This document shows positions 8,769 to 17,438 of a stretch of 64,000 nucleotides of DNA, piece by piece (within the stretch, counting starts at the first letter, position 1; every line of letters starts with the position of its first letter). Source of the DNA: Streptomyces diacarni. GTDB taxonomy: Bacteria; Actinomycetota; Actinomycetes; Streptomycetales; Streptomycetaceae. A program made the translations under genes and the position numbers. The notes beneath the pieces are model-generated. The model did no database searches. It was given only the letters and a program-made list of their open reading frames with translations, and was not told where the DNA came from. The stretch lies in NCBI RefSeq assembly GCF_003323715.1, contig NZ_QOIN01000033.1, positions 1 through 64,000 of the forward strand, given 5' to 3'.

Positions 8769-8831
8769 GTTCTCCCTGTGGAATCAGCTGATCGCACCGC
8801 GGACGGGCGCCGCGGGCACACCAGGGAGAAC
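8769..8831 (-). promoter_or_regulatory. Hairpin covering the chaplin ribosome binding site
   Basis: In the chaplin mRNA leader, GTTCTCCCTG (8831-8822) is perfectly complementary to CAGGGAGAAC (8778-8769). The second arm contains the Shine-Dalgarno sequence. The 43-nt loop holds a second helix made by two CCGCGG copies. If transcription starts upstream of 8831, this fold would hide the ribosome binding site. Confidence 0.5.
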
Positions 8832-8990
8832 GGGCACCCGCCGGTGGGGATACGCAGAAAAGATGACGACCACACGACGGTATGAACGACCGGGCCGGAG
8901 CGAACGGAAGACCGAATTCTCTGGCTCTCCGTGACGCGCACCGGCGCGGTCGGCGCGTCACCCCCTCAACCGGTGACCGTTCAGCGGAGC

Positions 8991-9030
8991 CACCCCGTCA
9001 CCCCGTCACCCCGTCACCCCGTCACCCCGT
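8991..9030. repeat. Five tandem copies of an 8-bp unit at a gene end
   Basis: The unit CACCCCGT is repeated five times without error. Read on the minus strand it is TGACGGGG, and the stop codon of the response regulator (9016-9014) is one of the TGA triplets. Further TGAs follow at 9008 and 9000, which places stops in all three frames. Confidence 0.9.
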
Positions 9031-9652
9031 GGCGGACTGCCCACAAGGCGGCCTGGGTACGGTCGGCCACGTCCAGCTTCATCAGGATGTTGGAGACGTG
9101 CGTTTTGACCGTCTTCTCCGACAGCACGAGGGCCCGCGCGATCTCCCGGTTGGAGCGGCCGTCCGCTATCAGGCCGAGCACCTCGCGTTCCCGCTCGGTG
9201 AGTGCGGGGCCGCGACCCGCGCCGCCGCCCTGGTCATCGGTGAGCAACGCGCCGGCGACCTCGGGCTGGAGCAGCACGTGACCCGCGTGCACGGAGCGGA
9301 TGGCGCCCGCCAGCGCCTCGGGGTCGACGTCCTTGTAGACGTATCCGGCGGCGCCGGCGCGCAGGGCGGGCACGACCGTGCGCTGCTCGGTGAAACTGGT
9401 GACGATCAGCACCCTGGCCGGGTTGCCGCGCTCCCGCAGCAGGCGCAGGGCCTCGACACCGTCGGTGCCGGGCATCTTGACGTCCATCAGGACGACGTCG
9501 GGGCGCAGCTCCTCGGCACGGGCGACTCCCTCGTCGCCGTCCGAGGCCTCCCCCACGACCTCGATGTCATCCTGCACCTCCAGGAACGTGCGCAGTCCTC
9601 GCCGTACGACCTGGTGGTCGTCGACGAGCAGGACCCGGATCCGGTCAGCCAC
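9014..9652 (-). CDS. NarL/FixJ-family response regulator
   Basis: 212 residues. Receiver domain (about 5-120) with the acidic pair DD (11-12) and phosphoacceptor Asp57 in VVLMDVKMPGTDG; LuxR-type DNA-binding domain (about 145-208) with LTEREREVLGLIADGRSNRE and KTVKTHVSNIL. It is the transcriptional output of the adjacent histidine kinase, whose stop codon overlaps its GTG start by 8 bases, so the two are translationally coupled. The last codons run into the octamer repeat. Confidence 0.93.
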   Translation of the reverse strand: MADRIRVLLVDDHQVVRRGLRTFLEVQDDIEVVGEASDGDEGVARAEELRPDVVLMDVKMPGTDGVEALRLLRERGNPARVLIVTSFTEQRTVVPALRAGAAGYVYKDVDPEALAGAIRSVHAGHVLLQPEVAGALLTDDQGGGAGRGPALTEREREVLGLIADGRSNREIARALVLSEKTVKTHVSNILMKLDVADRTQAALWAVRHGVTG

Positions 9653-10838
9653 CTGGCACCTCCATGGAGACGACGGTGCCCTTGCCGGGCTCCGAGTGAA
9701 CGGTCAGCGCACCGCCGACGCCGGAGGCCCTGTCCCGCATCGAGACGAGCCCGAGGTGCCGGCCCGCCGAGCGGACCGCGGCCGGGTCGAAGCCGGCGCC
9801 GTCGTCGGTGACGGTGAGGACGACGGCAGGCCCCCGGCGGGCGAGAGCGACCCGCACGTGTGCGGCGTCCGCGTGCCGCAGTGCGTTGTGCAGCGCTTCC
9901 TGGGCGACGCGCAGCAGCGCTTCCTCCTGCGCCGAGGGCAGAGCCCTGACACCGTCGCACACGAAGTCGACGCGGGCGCTGTGCGCGCGGTCGAGGACCT
10001 GCGCCTGGGTGCGCAGGGTCGCCACCAGCCCGTCCTCGTCGAGCGCGGCGGGGCGCAGCTCCACGACGGCGGCCCGCAGCTCGTCGGCCGCCTCCCCGGA
10101 CAGCCGCGCGACCTCGTGCAGCTCCGCCTTGGCCCGGGCGGGGTCGCGGTCGACCAGCGCGGTGGCGGCCTGGGCCGTCAGCCGCAGCGAGAAGAGTTTC
10201 TGGGCGACGGCGTCGTGCAGCTCATGGCCGATGCGGGAGCGCTCCTGGGCGATGGTCAGCTCGCGGCTGCGCTCGTAGAGGCGCGCGTTGGTGAGGGCGA
10301 GCGCCGCGTGCTGGGCGAGCAGGCGCAGCAGTTCCTCGTCGTCCTCGGTGAAGGCGCAGGGCCGCTCCTGGGAAGCGGGGCGCCTGGGGGCCTTCTCGGC
10401 GGAGCCGCGCTCGTCCGCGAGGCAGCGCTTGTTCGCCAAGAAGAGCGCGCCGAGTACCTGCTCGCCGTCGGCGATGGGCATGCCGAGGAAGTCGGCCATC
10501 ATCGGGTGCGCCGAGGGCCAGCCGCCGAAGCGGGGGTGCTTGCGGACGTCGGCGAGGCGCTGCGGGGTGGCGTCGTGCAGCATCGCGGCGAGGATGCCGT
10601 GCTGGCGGGGCAGCGGGCCGATGGCCTTCCACTGCTCGTCGCTGACCCCGGCGACGACGAACTGGGCGAAGCCGCCGTGATCGTCGGGGACGCCGAGTGC
10701 CGCGTACTCGGCGTCGAGCAGGTCGCGGGCGGAGGCGACGATCGTCTGGAGGACGTCGCGCACCTCCAGCCTGCGGTTCATGGCGAGCAGCGCCGCGCTG
10801 ACCGCGGCGAGCCCGGAGCGGGGGACCATGCGGATCAC
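9645..10838 (-). CDS. GAF-domain sensor histidine kinase (NarL-partner type)
   Basis: 397 residues: an N-terminal GAF-type sensor (about 20-185), a HisKA_3 dimerisation domain with [19 protein letters not shown] (phosphoacceptor His208) and an HATPase domain with the N-box [10 protein letters not shown] (about 315-323) and DDGAGFDP. No membrane span is visible, so it is a soluble sensor; the signal is unknown. It forms a coupled pair with the downstream response regulator. No clear ribosome binding site precedes the ATG at 10838; an alternative start a few codons in (MVPRSGL) is possible. Confidence 0.9.
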   Translation of the reverse strand: MIRMVPRSGLAAVSAALLAMNRRLEVRDVLQTIVASARDLLDAEYAALGVPDDHGGFAQFVVAGVSDEQWKAIGPLPRQHGILAAMLHDATPQRLADVRKHPRFGGWPSAHPMMADFLGMPIADGEQVLGALFLANKRCLADERGSAEKAPRRPASQERPCAFTEDDEELLRLLAQHAALALTNARLYERSRELTIAQERSRIGHELHDAVAQKLFSLRLTAQAATALVDRDPARAKAELHEVARLSGEAADELRAAVVELRPAALDEDGLVATLRTQAQVLDRAHSARVDFVCDGVRALPSAQEEALLRVAQEALHNALRHADAAHVRVALARRGPAVVLTVTDDGAGFDPAAVRSAGRHLGLVSMRDRASGVGGALTVHSEPGKGTVVSMEVPGG

Positions 10839-10935
10839 CGTACTCGCGGGAGGGGTCTCGCGGGATCGGACCGCGGCCAGGGGCGTGGCCGCCCTGTGGT
10901 CCTAGGTCGGTGGTCCCAGGGCCCTGGAACAGCGC

Positions 10936-10969
10936 GCGAGGGGGCACCCTCGGGCGGGTGCCCCCTCGC
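10936..10969. terminator. 14-bp hairpin after the FHA-ABC gene
   Basis: A perfect 14-bp stem (10936-10949 with 10956-10969) and a 6-nt loop lie just beyond the 3' end of the leftward FHA-ABC gene and upstream of the histidine kinase gene. It is a convincing terminator that separates the two units. Confidence 0.75.
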
Positions 10970-10993
10970 TCCGTGCGGACGTGTCCGCGTGGC

Positions 10994-13771
10994 TTACTTG
11001 CGCATGATCTCCGGCTCGTGGCGGCGCAGCAGGCGGATGACCACGAAGTAGCAGAGGATGCCCATCACGACGAGGATGCCGACGTCCATCGCCCACTGGT
11101 CCAGGGAGTGGTCCCACAGCGGGTCGGTGTTGGTGGGGTCCTTCTTGTCCTGCGGCATCAGGCGGCCGAGCTCGACCGTGGTGCCCAGGCCCGCGATGGC
11201 CCACCGGGACGGCATCAGCCAGGCGAACTGCTCGACGCCCGGGCTGTCGAACAGCTTGAAGAGCACGCCGGTGAAGACGACCTGGATGACCGCGAAGAGG
11301 ACGAGCAGGATCATCGTCTTCTCGGAGGTCTTCACCAGCGAGGAGATGATCAGGCCGAACATCATCGAGGTGGCGCCGAGGGCGATCATGACCAGGGCCA
11401 TCTCGAGGGCCGGGTTGGTGATCAGCAGGCCCTCTTCGGGCAGGTCGCGCGGGAAGAAGCCGACGACGCACATGAGCACGCCCTGGATGGCGGCGACGAC
11501 GCCCAGCACGATGACCTTCGACATCAGGTACGCCGAACGGGACAGTCCTGTGGCCCGTTCGCGTTCGTAGATGACGCGTTCCTTGATCAGCTCACGTACC
11601 GAGTTGGCCGCGCCGGAGAAGCAGGCGCCGATGGCGAGGATGAGCAGGATCGGCCCCGCGTCGCCGTTGGTCTTGCCCGCCGGTGCCGTCAGCCCGTAGT
11701 CGGACGGCATCAGTGTGCTGACGAAGCCGAGGATCAGCGGGGTGACGAAGGACAGCACGAGGAAGGAGCGGTCCGAGACGATCACCGACATGTAGCGTCT
11801 CATCAGCGTCCACAGCTGACTGCCCCAGCTCTGCGGTTTCTGCAGCCGTTGCGGCTGCATCGCCTGCTGTTGCGCGGCGTAGGGGTCCTGCGGCGACTGC
11901 TGGTCGATGTCGGCCGCGTACATCTGGTAGTGCTGCGAGCCCTGCCAGCGGCCCATCCAGTCGTAGTCGCGGTAGTTCTCGAAGGCGGAGAAGACGTCGG
12001 CCCACGAGTCGTAGCCGAAGAAGTTCAGCGCCTCCTCGGGCGGCCCGAAGTAGGCCACACCGCCGCCGGGCGCCATCACCAGCAGCTTGTCGCACAGGCC
12101 GAGTTCGGCCACCGAGTGGGTGACGACCAGTACCGTGCGGCCGTCGTCGGCCAGGCCGCGCAGCAGCTGCATGACGTCGCGGTCCATGCCCGGGTCGAGA
12201 CCCGAGGTCGGCTCGTCCAGGAAGATCAGCGACGGCTTGGTGAGCAGCTCCAGGGCGACCGAGACGCGCTTGCGCTGGCCGCCGGAGAGGGAGGTGACGC
12301 GCTTGTCGGCGTGGATGTCGAGCTTGAGCTCCGCCAGCACCTCCTCGACGCGGGCGTTGCGTTCGGCCTCGGCGACGTCACCGGGGAAGCGGAGCTTGGC
12401 CGCGTAGCGCAGCGCGGTGCGGACCTTCAGCTCCTTGTGCAGGATGTCGTCCTGGGGGACGAGGCCGATGCGCTGCCGCAGCTCGGCGAACTGCTTGTAG
12501 AGGTTGCGGTTGTCGTAGAGGACCTCGCCCGCGTCGGCCGGCCGGTACCCGGTCAGTGCGCGCAGCAGCGTCGACTTGCCGGACCCGGAGGGGCCGATGA
12601 CGCCTATGAGCGACTTCTCCGGTACGCCGAAGGTGACGTTGTTGAGGATGACCTTGCCGCCGTCCACCTTCACCGTCAGGTGGCGGGCGGAGAAGGAGAC
12701 GTCACCGGTGTCGACGAACTCCTCCAGCCGGTCGCCGACCAGCCGGAAGGTGGAGTGGCCGATGCCGACGATGTCCTGGGGGGTGATCGTCACCGTCCCG
12801 GACTTGGGCATCGGCTGGCCGTTGACGTAGGTGCCGTTGTGGCTGCCCAGGTCGCGGATCTCGGCGCGTCCGTCGGGTGAGGCGTGGAACTCGGCGTGGT
12901 TCCGGGAGACCTGGAGGTCGGAGACGACCAGATCGTTCTCCAGCGCACGGCCGATGCGCATCACCCGGCCGAGGGAGAGCTGGTGGAACGTCGTCGGGCT
13001 GCGGTCCCCACCACCGGTCTGGCCGCCCGCGGCGGGACCGCTCCCCTGCGGGCCCGTCCCCTGCGGGCCCAGCGCACCGTGCGGCACAGGGCCGCCCTGC
13101 TGCGGCACGTGCTGCTGCGGCACGTGCTGCTGCGGCACGCCCTGCTGCGGCACGTGCTGCTGCGGCACGCCCTGCTGCGGCACGTGCTGCTGGGGGTACT
13201 GCTGCGGAGGCGCCTGCTGCGCGTAACCCTGCTGGGGCATCTGCGGTGCCTGCTGCATCTGCTGCGGCATCTGGGGCGCCTGCTGCTGCCAGCCCGGGTG
13301 CGGCTGCTGGGGTTGCTGCGGGGGTTGCTGGGGCTGCTGACCCCAGCCGGCACCCTGACCACCGGGCACGATGCCCGGCTGCTGCGTCGGGGCGCTGTGC
13401 GCGGCCGCCGCCTGACCGGCTGCCGCCCCCTGCGCGTACATGCCGCCTGCCGGGGCCTGCCCGCCCGCGCCGGCGGAGAAGGTGAGCTTCGGCCCGTCGC
13501 TGGCGTTGCCCAGGTGAACGCTCATGCCGGGGGCGAGCTCCAACTGCTGGAGCCGGCGCCCCTGCACATAGGTGCCGTTGGTGCTGCCGTGGTCCTCAAT
13601 GACCCAGGCACGCCCTCCCCAGCGCACCGTGGCGTGTCGCCAGGAGACCCTGGCGTCGTCGATCGCGACGTCCCCCTGCGGATCGCGGCCGAGGGTGTAC
13701 GCCCTGGACGGATCGAGCGTCCAGGTCTGTCCGTTCAATTCCAGTACGAGTTCCGGCACTCCATGCCCCAC
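10994..13771 (-). CDS. ABC transporter with two FHA domains (Rv1747-like)
   Basis: 925 residues. Order: FHA domain 1 (about 5-98; YTLGRDPQGDVAI, STNGTYVQGRRL), a 165-residue Gln/Pro-rich linker with pentapeptide repeats, FHA domain 2 (about 265-345; MRIGRALENDLVVSDLQVSR, SHNGTYVNG), an ABC domain (about 365-590; GPSGSGKST, LSGGQRKRVSVALELL, LIFLDEPTSGLDP) and a six-helix ABC2 membrane domain at the C-terminus. It is a half-transporter; FHA domains bind phosphothreonine, so control by Ser/Thr kinases is likely, as for M. tuberculosis Rv1747. The exported substrate is unknown. GTG 13771 follows a GGGGGAC tract. Confidence 0.93.
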   Translation of the reverse strand: MGHGVPELVLELNGQTWTLDPSRAYTLGRDPQGDVAIDDARVSWRHATVRWGGRAWVIEDHGSTNGTYVQGRRLQQLELAPGMSVHLGNASDGPKLTFSAGAGGQAPAGGMYAQGAAAGQAAAAHSAPTQQPGIVPGGQGAGWGQQPQQPPQQPQQPHPGWQQQAPQMPQQMQQAPQMPQQGYAQQAPPQQYPQQHVPQQGVPQQHVPQQGVPQQHVPQQHVPQQGGPVPHGALGPQGTGPQGSGPAAGGQTGGGDRSPTTFHQLSLGRVMRIGRALENDLVVSDLQVSRNHAEFHASPDGRAEIRDLGSHNGTYVNGQPMPKSGTVTITPQDIVGIGHSTFRLVGDRLEEFVDTGDVSFSARHLTVKVDGGKVILNNVTFGVPEKSLIGVIGPSGSGKSTLLRALTGYRPADAGEVLYDNRNLYKQFAELRQRIGLVPQDDILHKELKVRTALRYAAKLRFPGDVAEAERNARVEEVLAELKLDIHADKRVTSLSGGQRKRVSVALELLTKPSLIFLDEPTSGLDPGMDRDVMQLLRGLADDGRTVLVVTHSVAELGLCDKLLVMAPGGGVAYFGPPEEALNFFGYDSWADVFSAFENYRDYDWMGRWQGSQHYQMYAADIDQQSPQDPYAAQQQAMQPQRLQKPQSWGSQLWTLMRRYMSVIVSDRSFLVLSFVTPLILGFVSTLMPSDYGLTAPAGKTNGDAGPILLILAIGACFSGAANSVRELIKERVIYERERATGLSRSAYLMSKVIVLGVVAAIQGVLMCVVGFFPRDLPEEGLLITNPALEMALVMIALGATSMMFGLIISSLVKTSEKTMILLVLFAVIQVVFTGVLFKLFDSPGVEQFAWLMPSRWAIAGLGTTVELGRLMPQDKKDPTNTDPLWDHSLDQWAMDVGILVVMGILCYFVVIRLLRRHEPEIMRK
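13088..13192. repeat. 15-bp tandem repeat in the FHA-ABC linker
   Basis: About seven copies of a 15-bp unit (CACGTGCTGCTGCGG and variants) encode the pentapeptide PQQ(H/G)V in the linker between the two FHA domains. Being a multiple of three, copy-number change would lengthen or shorten the linker without shifting the frame. Confidence 0.85.
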
Positions 13772-14079
13772 AAAGTTGTCCCCCGAGGTACCCCCTGCCG
13801 AGAGGGAGTCTAGGGATGGCGAACATCGTGGGGAACTATTCCAGGCGCGGCCCTCCGACAGGAAGCCGGGCCAGCGACAGGGACCAGGCTGTGACCATTC
13901 GGTTGAGCTGTGCGGGAGAAAGGGTCCTGGCCGTCGATGCGGGGCGGATCGGCACCGATCCCGACTGATACGGACAAGCCGCGTGACGGGTGCGGACGGG
14001 TGCCGTGGCCGGTTCGCGGGCGGTCGGCGACCGGGCCGAGGCGGGGCGCCCGGCGGGGCGGCGGTACTGTGGCAGGACC
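13772..14079. other. Divergent intergenic region, FHA-ABC / serB
   Basis: This 308-base gap separates two divergent genes and must hold both promoters. On the plus strand TACTGT (14065-14070) could be a -10 element just before serB. I see no small gene, repeat or RNA structure in it. Confidence 0.5.
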
Positions 14080-15336
14080 ATGAGCGCAGATGTGGCCACG
14101 CCTCCGTCGTACGCCGACACCCCGACCCTCCTCGTCAAGATCTTCGGAAGGGACCGGCCCGGTATCACCGCCGGGCTCTTCGACACCCTCGCGGCGTTCG
14201 CCGTCGAGGTCGTCGACATCGAGCAGCTGGTCACGCGCGGCCGCATCACGCTGTGCGCACTGGTGACCGCTCCCACGGCGGGGACCGGCACAGAGGGCGA
14301 GCTGCGCGCCACGGTGCACAGCTGGGCCGAGTCGATGGGCATGGAAGCCGAGATCATCTCCGGCACGGGCGACAACCGGCCGCGCGGCACGGGCCGCTCG
14401 CACGTCACGGTGCTGGGCCACCCGCTGACCTCGGAGTCGACCGCCGCCATAGCGGCCAGCATCACCTCCACGGGCGGCAACATCGACCGCATCTTCCGGC
14501 TCGCCAAGTACCCGGTGCTGGCGGTCGAGTTCGACGTCTCGGGGGCGCAGACGTCGCTGCTGCGCACCTCGCTGGCGCTGGAGGCGAAGAAGTACGGCAT
14601 CGACGTCGCCGTCGTCGCCTCCGGGCTCCAGCGCAGGGCCCAGCGGCTGGTCGTCATGGACGTGGACTCCACCCTCATCCAGGACGAGGTGATCGAGCTG
14701 TTCGCCGCCCACGCGGGCTGCGAGGCGGAGGTCGCCGAGGTGACGACCCGGGCCATGCGCGGGGAGCTGGACTTCGAGCAGTCCCTGCACGCACGCGTGG
14801 CGCTGCTGGCCGGGCTGGACGCCTCGGTCGTGGACAAGGTCCGCGAGCAGGTGCGGCTGACGCCGGGCGCGCGCACCCTGGTCCGTACGCTCAAGCGGCT
14901 CGGCTACCAGGTGGGCGTCGTCTCGGGCGGCTTCACCCAGGTCACGGACGCGCTCCGAGAAGAGCTGGGTCTCGACTTCGCCTCCGCCAACACCCTGGAG
15001 ATCGTCGACGGCAGGCTGACGGGCCGGGTCACGGGCGAGATCGTCGACCGCGCGGGCAAGGCGCGGCTGCTGCGCCGCTTCGCCGCCGAGGCGGGTCTCC
15101 CGCTGGCGCAGACGGTCGCCATCGGTGACGGCGCCAACGATCTGGACATGCTGAACACGGCGGGGCTCGGTGTCGCCTTCAACGCCAAGCCCCTGGTGCA
15201 GGAGAAGGCCCACACGGCGGTGAACGTGCCGTTCCTGGACACGGTGCTCTACCTGCTGGGCGTCACCCGGGAAGAGGTCGAGGCCGCTGACGGCCTCGTC
15301 GAGGCAGCCGGCGAGGACCGCGCCCAGCTGTACTGA
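14080..15336 (+). CDS. serB: Phosphoserine phosphatase with ACT domains
   Basis: 418 residues. The N-terminal region (about 15-175) carries two ACT-like amino-acid-binding modules (IFGRDRPGITAGLFDTL begins the first); the C-terminal HAD domain has the catalytic MDVDSTLIQDEVIELF, the VSGGFTQVTDALREELGLDF segment and the metal-binding IGDGANDLDML. It dephosphorylates phosphoserine in the last step of serine synthesis. ATG 14080 is preceded by GGCAGGA, and the first residues match the normal SerB N-terminus; in-frame upstream codons look non-coding. The gene stands alone. Confidence 0.94.
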   Translation: MSADVATPPSYADTPTLLVKIFGRDRPGITAGLFDTLAAFAVEVVDIEQLVTRGRITLCALVTAPTAGTGTEGELRATVHSWAESMGMEAEIISGTGDNRPRGTGRSHVTVLGHPLTSESTAAIAASITSTGGNIDRIFRLAKYPVLAVEFDVSGAQTSLLRTSLALEAKKYGIDVAVVASGLQRRAQRLVVMDVDSTLIQDEVIELFAAHAGCEAEVAEVTTRAMRGELDFEQSLHARVALLAGLDASVVDKVREQVRLTPGARTLVRTLKRLGYQVGVVSGGFTQVTDALREELGLDFASANTLEIVDGRLTGRVTGEIVDRAGKARLLRRFAAEAGLPLAQTVAIGDGANDLDMLNTAGLGVAFNAKPLVQEKAHTAVNVPFLDTVLYLLGVTREEVEAADGLVEAAGEDRAQLY

Positions 15337-15407
15337 CCCGGAGCGCGCCGCGGCGGGCGGACCCCGCAGCGGCGCTCACCGTCTCCCCTCGGGCGGCGCC
15401 GTCACCG

Positions 15408-15881
15408 TCAGCCGAACTGGCCGGGCTGGTAGTCGCCCGCCGGCATCCGGAGCATGACGTTGCCGCGGTTGAACGCGTTGATGACGGCGATGACCCCCAC
15501 CAGCGCCGCCAGCTGCTCCTCGTCGTAGTGCTCGGCGGCGCCTGCCCAGACCTCGTCGGTGACCCCGCCGGCCGCGTCGGCGACGCGGGTGGCCTCCTCG
15601 GCCAGCTCCAGCGCCGCGCGCTCGGCCTCGGTGAACACCGTGGCCTCCCGCCAGGCGGCGACCATGTTGAGGCGCTCAGCGGACTCCCCCGCGTGCACGG
15701 CGTCCTTGAAGTGCATGTCGGTGCAGAAGCCGCAGCCGTTGATCTGGCTGGCGCGCAGCTTCACCAGCTCCTGTGTGGCGGCGGGCAGCGTCGAGTCCCC
15801 GACCACCTTGTCGGCGGCGATGAGGTGCTTGAAGACCTTGGTGAGGACCGGGTTGGCGAAGGCGTTCAGGCGTGCTTCCAT
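15408..15881 (-). CDS. AhpD-like carboxymuconolactone decarboxylase family protein
   Basis: 157 residues, all-helical. The redox motif is CGFCTDMHFKDA (CxxC followed by a His three residues on), as in AhpD-type alkylhydroperoxidases that reduce peroxides using thiols. Segment LRASQINGCGFC is diagnostic. No AhpC gene is next to it, so the physiological partner is open. ATG 15881 is taken because GGAG lies six bases upstream; an in-frame GTG four codons earlier is the alternative. Confidence 0.85.
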   Translation of the reverse strand: MEARLNAFANPVLTKVFKHLIAADKVVGDSTLPAATQELVKLRASQINGCGFCTDMHFKDAVHAGESAERLNMVAAWREATVFTEAERAALELAEEATRVADAAGGVTDEVWAGAAEHYDEEQLAALVGVIAVINAFNRGNVMLRMPAGDYQPGQFG

Positions 15882-15999
15882 GATGCGCTCCACAGCGTCG
15901 TGCCGACGGTTACACACCCTTGACGAGGCGTCTCGGCCCAGTGTGACACGAGCCGGTGTGACGTGCGTCTCGCCTGCTGCCGGGCCGGACCGGCGGGGA

Positions 16000-16152
16000 G
16001 AGGCGCACGAGCGCCTCGCCGCATGACCCACCCCGCGCTCTCGTACGACCACCGCCTGGTCGACGGGGCCGACGCGGCCCGCCGTCTCGCCGCGGTCGAA
16101 CAGGGGCTGGGAGGCGGCTCGTTCGCCGCCGAACCGGGCCTGCAGGCGGACG
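16000..16152 (+). pseudogene. Possible remnant of a 2-oxoacid dehydrogenase E2 acyltransferase C-terminus
   Basis: The plus-strand frame here reads APRRMTHPALSYDHRLVDGA, then DAARRLAAVEQGL and SFAAEPGL. The SYDHRLVDGADAAR string is the catalytic C-terminal signature of dihydrolipoamide acyltransferases (E2), with the catalytic His in DHRxVDG. Nothing upstream encodes the lipoyl or remaining catalytic domain, so only about 50 residues survive. A stand-alone small ORF starting at ATG 16023 is the alternative. I read it as a gene fragment left by deletion. Confidence 0.5.
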
Positions 16153-16156
16153 AAAG

Positions 16157-16186
16157 CGCCGCGGCACCCGACGGAGTGCCGCGGCG
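16157..16186. terminator. 11-bp hairpin
   Basis: CGCCGCGGCAC (16157-16167) pairs perfectly with 16176-16186 across an 8-nt loop. It lies between the E2-like remnant and the 3' end of sixA and fits a terminator for sixA. Confidence 0.6.
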
Positions 16187-16220
16187 ACGGGACGGTCGGC
16201 GGAAGGAGCTCAGCCGCGGC

Positions 16221-16736
16221 TCACTCGTGCGGGGACCAGAAGTGGGTGAGCTCCGCGCCGCCCGCCTCCAGGGACTTCCACGAGCCGGTGAACCGCAGGA
16301 CGGCGACGGCCGCGGTGGGGAACCCGCGTGCCATCCGCTCCTGCGCGTCGTGGTCGGCGCTCCCGGCGAGCACGTCGGCGACGGACTGCATACCCGGGTT
16401 GTGGCCGACGATCAGCACATCCCGCACCTCGTCGGCGACTTCGTTCGCCACTTCGATGATCGCTCCGGGCGGCGCGTCGTACAGCCGCTCCTCGTAGACC
16501 GTTTTGGGGCGCTGCGAAAGGTGGGAGACGACCAGTTTCCACGTCTCGCGTGTGCGGGTCGCCGTCGAGCAGAGGGTCAGTTGCGGGGTGATGCCCTGAC
16601 CGGCGAGCCACTCGCCCGCCGCGGGGGCGTCCAGGCGGCCGCGTTCGGCGAGAGGCCGCTCGTGGTCCGCCACCTGGGGCCAGTCCGCCTTGGCGTGCCG
16701 GAGAAGGACGATCTTGCGGGGCACATCGACGCTCAT
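16221..16736 (-). CDS. sixA: Histidine phosphatase family protein (SixA type)
   Basis: 171 residues. The phosphoglycerate-mutase-like RHG motif is LLRHAKADWP (the first catalytic His near residue 14), with the second histidine in IVGHNPGMQSVADVL. SixA-type proteins remove phosphate from phosphohistidine residues in phosphorelay proteins. ATG 16736 begins the canonical strand leading into LLRHAK. It is a single gene with an upstream gap of about 140 bases. Confidence 0.88.
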   Translation of the reverse strand: MSVDVPRKIVLLRHAKADWPQVADHERPLAERGRLDAPAAGEWLAGQGITPQLTLCSTATRTRETWKLVVSHLSQRPKTVYEERLYDAPPGAIIEVANEVADEVRDVLIVGHNPGMQSVADVLAGSADHDAQERMARGFPTAAVAVLRFTGSWKSLEAGGAELTHFWSPHE

Positions 16737-16874
16737 GTTTCCCAGCTTCGCACGAAACGCGGTGCCGGGCGCATGGTGTTGGACGGTTCATCCCGGGGTG
16801 GGTGACGGACAGTGATGACTTCCCCCTACGCGCCCCGTGCACGTCTCGGGGAACCGTGCGGGCCCGGCCGCGGG

Positions 16875-17078
16875 TCAGCCCGGCAGGCTGCTCCACAGGT
16901 GGACGAGGAAGGAGACCAGGGGGCTGCCCGCGGTCTGCTCGGCGGCGTCGGCCCGGCCGGCGCCGAGCAGCAGGACCAGCAGCAGTGCGAAGCCGAGCGC
17001 CGGGAGCACGGCCCCCCACCACGGCAGCCTCGTCTGTACGGCACGCGCCGCAGGGCGCGTCCGGCTTCCGTCTGTCAT
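16875..17078 (-). CDS. Small single-span membrane protein, unknown
   Basis: 67 residues from the ATG at 17078 (74 from the alternative ATG at 17099). A basic N-terminus (GSRTRPAARAVQTR) precedes a strong membrane segment (GAVLPALGFALLLVLLLGAG). It then has a short polar stretch and a second weakly hydrophobic helix. This could be a signal anchor or a small exported protein. I do not recognise a family. The clean hydrophobic profile and codon bias support its being real. Confidence 0.5.
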   Translation of the reverse strand: MTDGSRTRPAARAVQTRLPWWGAVLPALGFALLLVLLLGAGRADAAEQTAGSPLVSFLVHLWSSLPG

Positions 17079-17304
17079 GCCGTGCGCGGGGGCCGTCATG
17101 GGGCTCGCCTCCGGGTTCCTCTGCTTCGTTTTCGTCGCTGTAAGGCGACGCTACGAAGCTTCGGGGGGTCGCCCCATCCGGTGAGCCACCCAGTTACCCC
17201 TGAAGCCAACCCCCTAGGGGATGGGGGGTTGGGTACACCTGCTGCGGCGAAGACCCGACGGCCCGACGTCGAAGACGGTGGTCCCGATCCGGGCCCGGCC
17301 CGGA

Positions 17305-17421
17305 TCAGGGCGAGGCGATGCTGGCGATGACCCCGATGACGACCGTGACGGCGATCATCGCGCCGAAGATCATCAGCAGTTTCTTCTGCGGTTTGGGGGG
17401 ATGCGGTTCGAGGACTGGCAT
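17305..17421 (-). CDS. SGM_5486-family transporter-associated microprotein
   Basis: 38 residues: a proline-rich cytosolic start (MPVLEPHPPKPQKK) and one membrane span (LLMIFGAMIAVTVVIGVIASIA). Its size, the KKLL junction and its position directly after an MFS exporter gene match the streptomycete SGM_5486 'transporter-associated protein' family as I remember it. The ATG at 17421 lies 18 bases beyond the MFS stop codon, so the two are almost certainly co-transcribed. The function is not known; a small subunit or stabiliser of the transporter is plausible. Confidence 0.75.
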   Translation of the reverse strand: MPVLEPHPPKPQKKLLMIFGAMIAVTVVIGVIASIASP

Positions 17422-17438
17422 GTGTGCCAGTGTCCCAC

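Noticed and set aside
10910..12880. A 656-codon plus-strand frame
   Set aside because: Shadow of the FHA-ABC gene, which has complete, ordered domains on the other strand.
13088..13192. Regular repeats that could be mistaken for a CRISPR array
   Set aside because: Unit and spacing are 15 bp with no unique spacers, and the repeats are in frame within a gene.
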